DNA of 64,000 nucleotides from CAYWMY01 sp046352935 (GTDB lineage Bacteria; Pseudomonadota; Gammaproteobacteria; Steroidobacterales; Steroidobacteraceae), in contig JAXMGR010000003.1 in the NCBI GenBank assembly GCA_046352935.1, positions 124,001-188,000 on the forward strand, in the 5' to 3' direction. The notes below the pieces were generated by a model, which saw only the letters and a list, made by a program, of their open reading frames with translations, was not told the origin of the DNA and made no database searches. Made by a program: the position numbers and the translations under genes. Below are positions 40,193 through 48,163 of this stretch, one piece after another. The stretch's first letter is position 1; each line of letters begins with the position of its first letter.

Positions 40193-40218
40193 GGCCTGCA
40201 CACGACGAGGAACGACCG

Positions 40219-40728
40219 ATGACGGACATCTACAGGCGACTCGCTCCCTACTACTACCAGACGGCCTGGATCGTCCGGAACCAGGCCGAGGCCGAGAAGC
40301 GCTTCGAGCAGGTGATGGGCGTGCCGCAGTGGATGCGCGTCGACGTGACCCTGCGGGAGGGCTGCAGCTATCGGGGCGGTCCGTCGGACACCGACCTGCG
40401 CATCTCGCTGGGATTCGCGGGCGAGGTCAACGTCGAGCTGATCGAGTCGGTGCGCGGCGAGAACATCTACACGGAGGTGACGCGCAGCCGCGGTTACGGC
40501 CTGCACCACGTCGGCTTCGTGGTCCCCGACTTCGACGCGATCATGGGCGACCTGCGCGGCGCCGGACTGCCGGTCATGGCCGAGGGTACCGCCGGCACGA
40601 CGCGCTACGCCTATTTCGACTGTTCGCGCGACGACATGTCCATCATCGAGATCATCTGGTTCGACGACGCGACGAAGGCCGCGCTCGCCGGGCTGAAGGC
40701 CGACTCGCGCGCGGCGCTCCGCGCATGA
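40219..40728 (+). CDS. VOC (glyoxalase/bleomycin-resistance/dioxygenase-fold) protein
   Basis: A 169-residue protein of vicinal-oxygen-chelate fold. Paired beta-alpha units show YQTAWIVRNQAEAEKRFEQVMG, GEVNVELIES, GYGLHHVGFVVPDF and SIIEIIWFD. The metal-ligand pattern looks like lactoylglutathione-lyase or methylmalonyl-CoA-epimerase-like VOC proteins. An isomerase or extradiol-type role cannot be told apart. It lies in the MDR operon, 108 nt before the next gene. Confidence 0.8.
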   Translation: MTDIYRRLAPYYYQTAWIVRNQAEAEKRFEQVMGVPQWMRVDVTLREGCSYRGGPSDTDLRISLGFAGEVNVELIESVRGENIYTEVTRSRGYGLHHVGFVVPDFDAIMGDLRGAGLPVMAEGTAGTTRYAYFDCSRDDMSIIEIIWFDDATKAALAGLKADSRAALRA

Positions 40729-40836
40729 GCGCTCGTTCACCATGCGCCCGGTCCGGATCGGCGCGCAGCGCGGGCCGTGGCAGCACCGGCTTCTGAGCTT
40801 CCGACGATTCCACTCCTGACGACCACTGGAACCACC

Positions 40837-41850
40837 ATGACAGTCAAAGCACACGACGAATACCTGCACTCGGCACCGGAGGGCTTCACCGGCCTCTACA
40901 GCGACAACTTCTGGTTGTCGATCTGCGATCGTGAAGCCGACATCTTCGGCGTGAATCACATCCATGCGGCGGTGACGCGCGGCTATGCGCGCTTCAGCAC
41001 GATGCTCGTCATCGACGGCACGCCGCAACCCTGGGCCAACAAGGTGGCGCTCGCCCAGGGGCAGCAGCTGAAGTTCGACCGGTTGACCGAAGGACACATG
41101 TCCTACCAGGTGGTGAAGCCGCTCGAGCAGATCCGCGTGACCTTCGACGGGCCCAAGTACGGCTTCGACCTGCTCTACACGGGGCGCTTCCCGGTGTTCG
41201 ACTACAACGACTGCATCGGCGGCAATCCGCTGACGAGCGCGGACGAGTACAACTACGGTGGTCACTACGAGCAGGGCCTGCTCTGCACGGGCGAGTTCGA
41301 GGTGCGCGGCGGGCCGCGCAAGGGCCGCCGCCAGATCCACTCTTTCGCGCATCGCGACCATTCGTGGACCAACCGTTTCGGTCAGGACACACCCTGGGAG
41401 CAGCCGGCGCTGTCGCTGAAGGACAGCCTGTTCCACTTCTGGCCGTCGATCCAGACCGAGCGCATGCACCTGAACGCGTTCGGGTGGATGAACCCCGACT
41501 TCACGCCGCCGTTCAAGGGCGCGCCGCAGTCGGGCGGGTTCCTGTCGGATGCGCGCGGCAGCCGCCCGATCCAGGGCGCGTCCTGCGAAGTCCGGCTCGA
41601 AGCCGACGGCCGCACGGCGATGGCCTTCCGCTACCGCTTCACGCTGCCCGACGGCGAGGTCATCCACGTGCGCACGGGGCGCAAGTACGCGCACACGATG
41701 AACGGCATCATGCGCGGCGAGAACGATGCCGAGTGCACGCTCGACTGCTATGAATCGTTCTTCGACTACGAAGTCGAGGAAACCGGCGAGCGCGGCTACG
41801 GCTGCTCCGAGTACTCGATCATCCCGCCGTATCCGCGCTGGCGTTATTGA
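40837..41850 (+). CDS. DUF7064/AttH-like lipocalin-fold protein
   Basis: A 337-residue protein I place with the CrtC/AttH-like (DUF7064-type) beta-barrel group on pattern only. It has no signal peptide. Characteristic stretches are NFWLSICDREADIFGVNHIHA and HSFAHRDHSWTNRF, and the C-terminal end ISPYPRWRY-like segment is present. Related proteins include hydroxyneurosporene synthase-like hydratases, so a water-addition role on a terpenoid or steroid is conceivable. It is the last gene before a strong hairpin at 41862. Confidence 0.65.
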   Translation: MTVKAHDEYLHSAPEGFTGLYSDNFWLSICDREADIFGVNHIHAAVTRGYARFSTMLVIDGTPQPWANKVALAQGQQLKFDRLTEGHMSYQVVKPLEQIRVTFDGPKYGFDLLYTGRFPVFDYNDCIGGNPLTSADEYNYGGHYEQGLLCTGEFEVRGGPRKGRRQIHSFAHRDHSWTNRFGQDTPWEQPALSLKDSLFHFWPSIQTERMHLNAFGWMNPDFTPPFKGAPQSGGFLSDARGSRPIQGASCEVRLEADGRTAMAFRYRFTLPDGEVIHVRTGRKYAHTMNGIMRGENDAECTLDCYESFFDYEVEETGERGYGCSEYSIIPPYPRWRY

Positions 41851-41861
41851 ACTGCGGGCGT

Positions 41862-41888
41862 GGCCCGTCCCCCGGCGGGGGACGGGCC
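41862..41888. terminator. Strong hairpin after the OYE-to-DUF7064 operon
   Basis: GGCCCGTCCCCC (41862-41873) and GGGGGACGGGCC (41877-41888) form a perfect 12-bp stem with a GGC loop, 11 nt after the stop at 41850. It likely ends the long operon, although no U-tract follows. Confidence 0.6.
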
Positions 41889-41930
41889 GCAGGCCCCGTG
41901 GTCGAAACCTCCGGCTGAAGGAAGAGGTAC

Positions 41931-42746
41931 ATGGCAGAGCAGAGCAGAGCGAAGACCTCACCCGCTGCGTGGGTGGATCTCGGAGGCAAGGTGGCGCTGG
42001 TCACCGGGGCGGCGCGCGGCATCGGGCAGGCCATTGCCGCGACGCTCTCCGCGGCCGGCGCCACGGTCGTGGCGACGGACCTCGACGGGAAGTCGATCGG
42101 TGAGAGCGCCGCCGCGAGCGGCTGCCATCCCATGGTGCTGAACGTCGCCGACGAGAATGCGGTGGATGCGGTCATCGCCGCGGTCGTCGAGCGGCACGGC
42201 GGTCTCGACATCCTCGTCAACAACGCGGGCGTCTACCTCGGGTTCGGCGGCCCGATCGCGGACATGAAGACGGAGACCTGGCGCGGGCTCATGTCCGTGA
42301 ACCTGGATGGTGTCTTCTACTGCTGCCGGGCGGGCGCGCGGGCCATGATCCGTCGCGGCCGGGGCGGGCGGATCGTCAACGTCGCCTCGACGCAGGCCGT
42401 GACGCCGGGTGTCGGCGTAAGCTACGACTCGTCGAAGGCCGCGGTCGTGCAGATGACGCGCACGCTCGCGCTCGAACTCGCGCAGTACCGCATCAACGTG
42501 AACGCGGTGGCTCCGGGCGCGACCTGGGTGCAGCCTGGCGATGCGCCGCCGCTCGGGCCGGAGACCCTGACGTTCACGGGAGAGCCGCTGAACGACCAGG
42601 TGCTGGACCGCATCCGACGCATTCCGCTCGGGCACTGGGGCGCGCCGGAGGACGTGGCCAAGGCCACGCTGTTCCTGGCCTCGCCGATGAGCGATTTCGT
42701 CACGGGCATCTACCTCCCGGTCGACGGCGGCTGGCTGGTACTTTGA
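41931..42746 (+). CDS. Short-chain dehydrogenase/reductase
   Basis: A 271-residue classical SDR. TGAARGIG, NNAG, the catalytic Ser (VASTQA) and YDSSK are all present, and the C-terminus is LPVDGGW. It starts 42 nt after the hairpin at 41862-41888. It resembles 3-hydroxysteroid or 3-oxoacyl reductases, without specificity being readable. A second, degenerate SDR follows 103 nt downstream. Confidence 0.9.
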   Translation: MAEQSRAKTSPAAWVDLGGKVALVTGAARGIGQAIAATLSAAGATVVATDLDGKSIGESAAASGCHPMVLNVADENAVDAVIAAVVERHGGLDILVNNAGVYLGFGGPIADMKTETWRGLMSVNLDGVFYCCRAGARAMIRRGRGGRIVNVASTQAVTPGVGVSYDSSKAAVVQMTRTLALELAQYRINVNAVAPGATWVQPGDAPPLGPETLTFTGEPLNDQVLDRIRRIPLGHWGAPEDVAKATLFLASPMSDFVTGIYLPVDGGWLVL

Positions 42747-42849
42747 TCGGCGGCGACGCGGGCGCAACCGGAGCGGGGCAGGCCGCAGTCAACCCATTCG
42801 GCTGAACGGGCATCGGGGCCCGGCGGACGACGAGACACTGGAGAACGGC

Positions 42850-43587
42850 ATGGGAGCACTCGAGGGCAAGGTCGCCGTCATCACGGGCGGCAGTTCCAAC
42901 ATCGGCCTCGGTATCGGCCGGCGCTTCGCCGCCGAGGGCGCGAAGGTGATTCTCGCCGCGCGCGGGCGCGAGCGGCTGGAGGAGGCCGTGAAGATCGTCG
43001 GCCACGGCGCGCAAGGCGTCGTGACGGACGTCGCCGACGAGGCGCAGGTCCGGGCGCTGTTCGCGCCGCTGCCGCGCGTCGACCTGCTCGTGACCTGCGC
43101 GGGTGGCTGGGTGTTCGGCGCCATCGACGAAGTTCCGCCGCAGCGCTGGGTCGGCTTGTTCGCTGACCGGTTCTTCGGACAGGTCTATGCCTGTCACTAC
43201 GCCGTGCCGAAGATGCCCGCGGGTGGCTGCATCATGCTGTGCTCGGGGATCGCCGCGAAGGCGGGGATCTCGCATTACGCGGGCGGGTCGGCGGTCTGCG
43301 GCGCCGTCAATTCCATGGGCCGGCAGCTCGCCATCGAACTCGCGCCCCGGAACATCCGCGTCAATGTGCTCTCGCCCGGCCTGATCATGTCCGAGCAGGA
43401 CCAGGCGGACCTGGCGGCGATGCGCGGGCCGGATGCGCCGATCCGCGCCCAGATGATCGCGACACGCATTCCGATGAAGCGTGCGGGCGAGGCGGAGGAC
43501 ATGGTCAAGGCGGCGATGTTCCTCGCGACCTGCGACTATGCGACGGGCATGGTCATGGACGTCGATGGTGGCTGGACGTCGGTCTGA
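42850..43587 (+). CDS. SDR-family protein lacking the catalytic lysine
   Basis: A 245-residue SDR-fold protein. The cofactor motif TGGSSNIG (residues 12-19) and a modified NNAG (TCAGG) are seen. Ser132 and Tyr143 keep their spacing, but the lysine of the YxxxK motif is Ser147 (HYAGGS). The C-terminus ends MDVDGGW. Divergent SDRs of this kind can act as dehydrogenases with other residues, or be non-catalytic. It may partner the intact SDR upstream. Confidence 0.82.
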   Translation: MGALEGKVAVITGGSSNIGLGIGRRFAAEGAKVILAARGRERLEEAVKIVGHGAQGVVTDVADEAQVRALFAPLPRVDLLVTCAGGWVFGAIDEVPPQRWVGLFADRFFGQVYACHYAVPKMPAGGCIMLCSGIAAKAGISHYAGGSAVCGAVNSMGRQLAIELAPRNIRVNVLSPGLIMSEQDQADLAAMRGPDAPIRAQMIATRIPMKRAGEAEDMVKAAMFLATCDYATGMVMDVDGGWTSV

Positions 43588-43681
43588 CCGCGACGGGCCT
43601 GTATTTCGAGTCTCGTGGTTTGATACGGCGGAGGCGTCCCGCGGGCCGCGGGTGAGCTGCGCGAGAGGAGTCCATGTGTCG

Positions 43682-44224
43682 ATGAATCAGAAAGTTGTGG
43701 ACAGATTCTGCGCCGGGTTCGAGGAAGCCGTGCGGCGCCTGCCGCCGCCGCCCGTGGCGGCCGTGGCGTTCACCATCAACCAGATGCTGCGTGGCCAGCC
43801 CGCGGGTTCGCGCCTCGCGGAACTGGAGGGCAAGGTCGTCGCCATCGTGCTCGAGGACGCGAAGCTCACGATCCCGCTCGCCTTCCGGGGCGGGCATGTC
43901 GAGCCGGCACCCGGACGGACGCCGAACGTGACTCTGCGCGGGCCGCTCGCCGCCTTCCGCGTGCTGGCGCTGCGTCGCGAGGATCCCGATGCGCTGTTCT
44001 TCGATCGCCGCCTGTCGATCGAGGGGGAGACCGAGACCGGACTGCTGGTGAAGAACTTCCTGGACGCCTTCGAGTTCGACCTCGAGGCGCACGTGAAGGA
44101 CGTGCTGCCGCGGCCGTTCGCGCGGCCGGTCATCGCGGCGATCGCCGGTTTCGGCCACGCCCGACGCGTCTATTCGCGCATGGCCCCCGCGAGCCAGTCC
44201 ATGCCGGCGGCGCCCCGCAGGTAG
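43682..44224 (+). CDS. ubiT: UbiT, SCP2-domain protein of O2-independent ubiquinone synthesis
   Basis: A 180-residue SCP2-like lipid-binding protein, near the 174 of E. coli UbiT. The hydrophobic core VVAIVLEDAKLTIPLAF, the FDRRLSIEGETETGLLVKN segment and the amphipathic end fit the family. UbiT binds polyprenyl quinone intermediates and is needed, with UbiU-UbiV, for ubiquinone synthesis without O2. The neighbouring convergent ubiV-ubiU operon supports the call. Its 3' end overlaps ubiV by 55 nt on the opposite strand. The start at ATG 43682 gives the family length; GTG 43676 is possible. Confidence 0.85.
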   Translation: MNQKVVDRFCAGFEEAVRRLPPPPVAAVAFTINQMLRGQPAGSRLAELEGKVVAIVLEDAKLTIPLAFRGGHVEPAPGRTPNVTLRGPLAAFRVLALRREDPDALFFDRRLSIEGETETGLLVKNFLDAFEFDLEAHVKDVLPRPFARPVIAAIAGFGHARRVYSRMAPASQSMPAAPRR

Positions 44225-45048
44225 CCGTCGCAGTATTCCCGGTCCGGCGGAACATCGGGCACCGGTCCGCCGTCGGCCGCCGCGCGGAAGTCCCGCACGA
44301 TCTCGAAGAAACCCGTGGCGGCCGGCGACAGGCGCAGTACGTCGACGCCGATCTCCCGGAGCCGCGGCACCCAGCCGATGGCGTTGTGGATCCGCGCGGA
44401 CTGCACCTGCACGCCGTTCATCGTGAGAAAGTTCTCGTCCTCGCGCGTCTGGACCGTGAGTCCGTCGGGATAGCGAATGCAGACGAAATCGCAGTCGTCC
44501 TTCGCGCGGTGGTGCGCGCGTGCCGTGAAACAGCGTGCCGACACCGCGAGCGGCATCCGCCCCCAGGCGAACACCTCCATCTCCAGTCCCGCCGGCCGCG
44601 CGGCCGACAGCGCCGCGAGCTGCTCGATGCCGAGCTCGACGGGAGCCACCCAGCGGGTCGCGCCCTCGCGAGCGAGGATTCGGAGGGTCTCGGGGTTGTA
44701 GACGTTGACGTGCGGGCCGATCACGAAGGGTCGTCCCCCGCGCAGCTCCACGACGGCGAGATCGTTGGCCTCGACCAGGAACCCGTCCTGCCCCGCGACG
44801 CGGGCCGCCACTGCGAGCTCGGATTCCGCCTCGGTCAGCGCGAGCGTGGTCAGCACGACTTCCTTGCCGGCATCGCGCAGGCGCTCCGCGAGCGCGATCC
44901 ATTCGACGGTGCGATACGTCCGGCGTTTGCTGCAGACCGATTCACCGAGGTAGACGATGTCCACGGGCGCCGCGGCGATGGCCTCGTAGAAGCGGTCCGC
45001 AGCCTCGCGCTCCCAGTAATAGAGCAGGGGTCCGACCGCGAGCTTCAC
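44170..45048 (-). CDS. ubiV: UbiV, peptidase-U32-fold partner in O2-independent ubiquinone hydroxylation
   Basis: A 292-residue U32-family protein. GTG at 45048 overlaps the ubiU stop (GTGA). The cluster cysteines are Cys39, Cys173, Cys186 and Cys190; the 13- and 4-residue spacings equal E. coli Cys180, 193 and 197, and Cys39 matches exactly. UbiV forms a heterodimer with UbiU, each with a [4Fe-4S] cluster, and replaces the O2-dependent hydroxylases, using prephenate as hydroxyl donor. The 3' end overlaps ubiT by 55 nt on the other strand. Confidence 0.92.
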   Translation of the reverse strand: MKLAVGPLLYYWEREAADRFYEAIAAAPVDIVYLGESVCSKRRTYRTVEWIALAERLRDAGKEVVLTTLALTEAESELAVAARVAGQDGFLVEANDLAVVELRGGRPFVIGPHVNVYNPETLRILAREGATRWVAPVELGIEQLAALSAARPAGLEMEVFAWGRMPLAVSARCFTARAHHRAKDDCDFVCIRYPDGLTVQTREDENFLTMNGVQVQSARIHNAIGWVPRLREIGVDVLRLSPAATGFFEIVRDFRAAADGGPVPDVPPDREYCDGYLRGAAGMDWLAGAMRE

Positions 45049-46040
45049 TGCCAGCTCCGGTCGAGCGCGCCCAGCGTGTGGCAGCGGCCCTCAGCGACGG
45101 ATTCGAGCACGGCATTCGCGCGCTCCGGCGGCCCGTAGGCGTCCGGCGCCGCATGGCAGCGGTCCAGCGCCTCGCGCATGGCGCGCACGACCTGCGCGAC
45201 GTAGGCCGGGCTGCGCTGGCGTCCCTCGACCTTGATGGCGCGGACTCCGGATGCGAGCAGCTCGGGCAGGGCGGCGATGACGTTGAGGCTCGTCGGCTCC
45301 TCGAAGGCGTGCGACTCGGTGCCGAGTGCCCGGAAGCGGCCTTTGCAGAGCGTCGGGTAGCCGGCGCGCTCGTCGGGCGCGAAGACGTCGATGAGCACGC
45401 CGTTCAGGCGCGCCTCGCGCCCGGCCGCGGTCTCGACCCAGCGGACCTTGTCCGCCGGCGAGCAGACGCCGCGGGTGTTCGGCGAGGCACCGGTGACGTA
45501 GGAGGACAGGGCGCAGCGGCCCTCGACCATCACGCACAGGCTGCCGAAGCCGAAGACCTCGATCTCGACCGGCGACTTCTGGATGACCGCGCGGACCTGG
45601 GACGCCGACAGCACGCGCGGCAGCACGGCGCGCTGGATGCCGAACTGGCGGTGGTAGAAGTTGATCGCGCGCCAGTTGGTCGCAGAGGCCTGGACCGACA
45701 GGTGGCGCCGCGTTCCGGGGTGACGGTCCGCCGCATAGCCGAGCAGGCCCGCGTCGGCGAGGATCAGCGCGTCGACGCCGAGACGCGCGGCCTGATCAAC
45801 CGTTCCGGTGGCCACGTGCCACTGGGCCGCGTCGGGGTGGGTGTTGATCGCGCAGAACACCTTCACACCGCGATCGTGCGCATAGGTGATCGCGGCCGCG
45901 GCCTCCTCGGGCGAGAAATTCAGGCCCGGGAAATTGCGGGCGTTCGCGCCGTTGCGGAAGCCGATGTAGACGGCATCCGCGCCGTTGTCGACCGCGGCTT
46001 TCAATGCAGGAAAACTGCCGGCCGGCGCGACGAGTTCCAT
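45045..46040 (-). CDS. ubiU: UbiU, peptidase-U32-fold partner in O2-independent ubiquinone hydroxylation
   Basis: A 331-residue protein starting at ATG 46040 (MELVAPAGSFPALKAAV), equal to the length of E. coli UbiU. Cys169, Cys176, Cys193 and Cys232 are at the same positions as the E. coli [4Fe-4S] ligands. Upstream ATGs at 46073 and 46091 give N-terminal extensions unlike the family. The gene is coupled to ubiV by a GTGA overlap. Its promoter carries an FNR-type box (46109-46122), fitting anaerobic induction. It points to growth under low oxygen in a ubiquinone-based respiration. Confidence 0.93.
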   Translation of the reverse strand: MELVAPAGSFPALKAAVDNGADAVYIGFRNGANARNFPGLNFSPEEAAAAITYAHDRGVKVFCAINTHPDAAQWHVATGTVDQAARLGVDALILADAGLLGYAADRHPGTRRHLSVQASATNWRAINFYHRQFGIQRAVLPRVLSASQVRAVIQKSPVEIEVFGFGSLCVMVEGRCALSSYVTGASPNTRGVCSPADKVRWVETAAGREARLNGVLIDVFAPDERAGYPTLCKGRFRALGTESHAFEEPTSLNVIAALPELLASGVRAIKVEGRQRSPAYVAQVVRAMREALDRCHAAPDAYGPPERANAVLESVAEGRCHTLGALDRSWQ

Positions 46041-46080
46041 GCGCCGGGACGAAGGATCGGATCGATTTTGCATGGACGGG

Positions 46081-46086
46081 ATTGTC
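46081..46086 (-). promoter_or_regulatory. Predicted -10 of the ubiUV promoter
   Basis: On the minus strand GACAAT (46086-46081) matches TATAAT at 4 of 6 bases. A start near 46074 would place the FNR box centre at about -41.5, the class II activation position. Confidence 0.5.
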
Positions 46087-46108
46087 CGCAACGCGCCGCG
46101 GGCGGGAA

Positions 46109-46122
46109 TTGACGCAGGTCAG
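46109..46122 (-). promoter_or_regulatory. FNR/Anr-type binding box upstream of ubiU
   Basis: TTGACGCAGGTCAG is TTGAC-N4-GTCAG, 9/10 to the Anr/Dnr consensus TTGAC-N4-GTCAA. Its centre lies between 46115 and 46116. ubiUV is known to be FNR-controlled in E. coli. Confidence 0.65.
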
Positions 46123-46485
46123 TTTCGCGGGCCGGCAACGGCATTGCCAGTGGGGTATTACGCGCTTGACACGATCCACTCCCGCTGCCGGCGTGCCTAT
46201 TGAGACTTGAGGGCGTTCGTGACAGTCTGACGGCCGCCCCGACGGGGCGGGGCCGCGGTGGTCCCGGTGCAGCGAGCACCGCTCGCGTGCGGGTTTCGTG
46301 TCCCGACGGGCGCTGCAGTACCGCGGCGAGACCGGTCTTCGCGGGTGGGGCCGGACCAGGGATTCCAGGAACGAGCATTCCGGCGGCATGCCGGAGTCGG
46401 CCGGGCGCGTCCGGTCATGCGCACGGTTCGACCGGGAAGGCCGTCATTGAACCGCCGGCCGGGACGTATCGGGGAGGAAACGAGT
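46123..46485. other. Non-coding region before the 46486 ligase
   Basis: About 360 nt with no supported gene. It holds a short GC hairpin (CCGCCCC 46234-46240 with GGGGCGG 46244-46250, GAC loop) and a consensus -35 TTGACA at 46166-46171 with no convincing -10 at the right distance. Open frames extending upstream of 46486 lack coding character. A GGGGAGGAAACGAG ribosome-binding site lies at its end. I see no shared operator here. Confidence 0.5.
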
Positions 46486-48138
46486 TTGTCCGGACATCAA
46501 TTTCCGCGTTTCGACGAGAGCTACTGCAACCGCTGGCGCAGCACCGGCAAGTGGCTGGACCTGACGCTGCACCAGGGCTTCGACGCCACCGTCGCGAAGC
46601 ACCCGGGCAAGGTGGCGCTGATCACGCCGGAACGCAGCTACACCTACGCCGAGTTCAAGGAGGAATCCGATGCGCTGGCCGCGGGCCTGCTCGGCATCGG
46701 CATCGGCAAGGGCGACATCGTCGCCGTCCAGCTGCCGAACTGGCTGGAGATGTGCTTCCTCCAGATCGCGCTGTCGCGCATCGGCGCAGTGATCCAGCCG
46801 ACGCACATGGTGTTCCGCGAGCGCGACATCACCAACCTGTTCCGGTTCTGCGAGACGGATGCGGTCGTGGTGCCGGAGCGGTACAAGGACGTCGACCACG
46901 CGGACATGGTCCGTGGCCTCTGGCCCGAGCTCCCCGGGCTGCGCAAGCTCATCGTCGCGCGCGGTGAGGCGAAGGGTGAGCGCGAGCACGGGCTCGCGGC
47001 GATCGTCGCGGACGGTCGCCGCAACCTGCAGCGCCTCGCGGGTGTCGAGGTCGCGCCCGACGACGTCTTCTACCTGAATTTCACGTCCGGCACGGAAGGC
47101 AATCCCAAGGGATTCCTGCACACGCACAACACGCTGGTCTCGCTGTTCAAGGTCATCGCCGACGGCATGGCGAAGATGAGCTCGAACATCGTCACGCTGG
47201 CCTGTTCCCCGATGACGCACAGCTTCGGGCACTTCACGACGCACTACTGCGCCTTGGGCGGCACCGCGATGGTCGTGCTGGACCGTTACAGCCCGACCGA
47301 GATCCTGAAGCTCATCGACCGCGCGAAGGTGACCAGCCTGTCCGGCACGCCCGCGCACCTCTTCGGCATCCTGCGCCACCCGGACTTCGCGAAATACGAC
47401 ACCTCGAGCATCAACTCCGTCGCCGTCGGTGGCGCCGCGAGTTCGTCGGAACTCATCGAGGAGCTGAACCGTACCTGGGGTGTCAAGTCCGCGAACGCCT
47501 ATGGCATGGGTGAGAACATCCTGCACACGCGGACCGCACCCGACGACCCCGAGGAGAAGATCCGCACAACCGTCGGGCGCCCGGTGTTCCACTCGGAGCT
47601 CAGGATCGTCGACCAGAAGGACCGTTCGAAGGTCATGCCGACGGGACAGGTCGGCGAGATCTGCTTCCGCGGGCCGACGCTGTTCGTCGGCTATCACAAC
47701 CAGCCCGGGAAGACCGCCGAGACGCGCGATGCCGAGGGCTGGTTCTACACGAGCGACCTCGGTTTCATCGACGAGGAGGGTTATCTCCACTACGCCGGGC
47801 GGGCCAAGGAGGTCATCAACCGCGGCGGATCCAAGGTGTACCCGAAGGACATCGAGGACGTGCTCTGCCTGCATCCGGACATCCTGTCCGCAGCGGTGGT
47901 CGGCCTGCCCGATGAACGGCTCGGCGAACGGGTCTGCGCCTACGTCGTGACGCGCGACAGGCGCGAGGTGCCGCTCGAGGAGATCGAGAAGTTCTTCGAC
48001 GACCGCAAGATCATGAAGTACATGTATCCGGAGTTCCTGATCCGGCTCGACGAGATGCCGATGACGCCGACGGGCAAGATCCGCAAGGCCTCGCTGCAGG
48101 AAGACGCGGCGAAGCGGGCGAAGGAACTGGCGCGCTGA
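46486..48138 (+). CDS. Acyl-CoA synthetase (AMP-binding)
   Basis: A 550-residue ligase. The start is TTG at 46486, chosen because GGGGAGGAAACGAG lies just upstream and the family N-terminus begins here. The P-loop NFTSGTEGNPKG, a GMGENI segment, GWFYTSD (instead of HTGD), GRAKEVINRGGSKVYP and A10 TPTGKIRK are seen, so the catalytic Lys is present. It leads a + strand operon with a tandem acyl-CoA dehydrogenase pair and probably activates their substrate. The exact acid is unknown. Confidence 0.9.
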   Translation: MSGHQFPRFDESYCNRWRSTGKWLDLTLHQGFDATVAKHPGKVALITPERSYTYAEFKEESDALAAGLLGIGIGKGDIVAVQLPNWLEMCFLQIALSRIGAVIQPTHMVFRERDITNLFRFCETDAVVVPERYKDVDHADMVRGLWPELPGLRKLIVARGEAKGEREHGLAAIVADGRRNLQRLAGVEVAPDDVFYLNFTSGTEGNPKGFLHTHNTLVSLFKVIADGMAKMSSNIVTLACSPMTHSFGHFTTHYCALGGTAMVVLDRYSPTEILKLIDRAKVTSLSGTPAHLFGILRHPDFAKYDTSSINSVAVGGAASSSELIEELNRTWGVKSANAYGMGENILHTRTAPDDPEEKIRTTVGRPVFHSELRIVDQKDRSKVMPTGQVGEICFRGPTLFVGYHNQPGKTAETRDAEGWFYTSDLGFIDEEGYLHYAGRAKEVINRGGSKVYPKDIEDVLCLHPDILSAAVVGLPDERLGERVCAYVVTRDRREVPLEEIEKFFDDRKIMKYMYPEFLIRLDEMPMTPTGKIRKASLQEDAAKRAKELAR

Positions 48139-48163
48139 CCGGGAAGAGAGACGGAACCCAGCG

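Noticed and set aside
43588..43681. An FNR box upstream of ubiT
   Set aside because: TTTGATACGG near 43620 has only one half-site; the second half is absent.
46166..46194. A sigma70 promoter for the ligase starting from TTGACA at 46166
   Set aside because: The -35 is perfect, but the position 17 nt downstream reads CGGCGT and no acceptable -10 lies within normal spacing.
46258..46485. N-terminal extension of the 46486 ligase to an upstream start
   Set aside because: The added residues are Arg/Pro/Gly-rich and unlike ligase N-termini; the TTG at 46486 has a strong ribosome-binding site.
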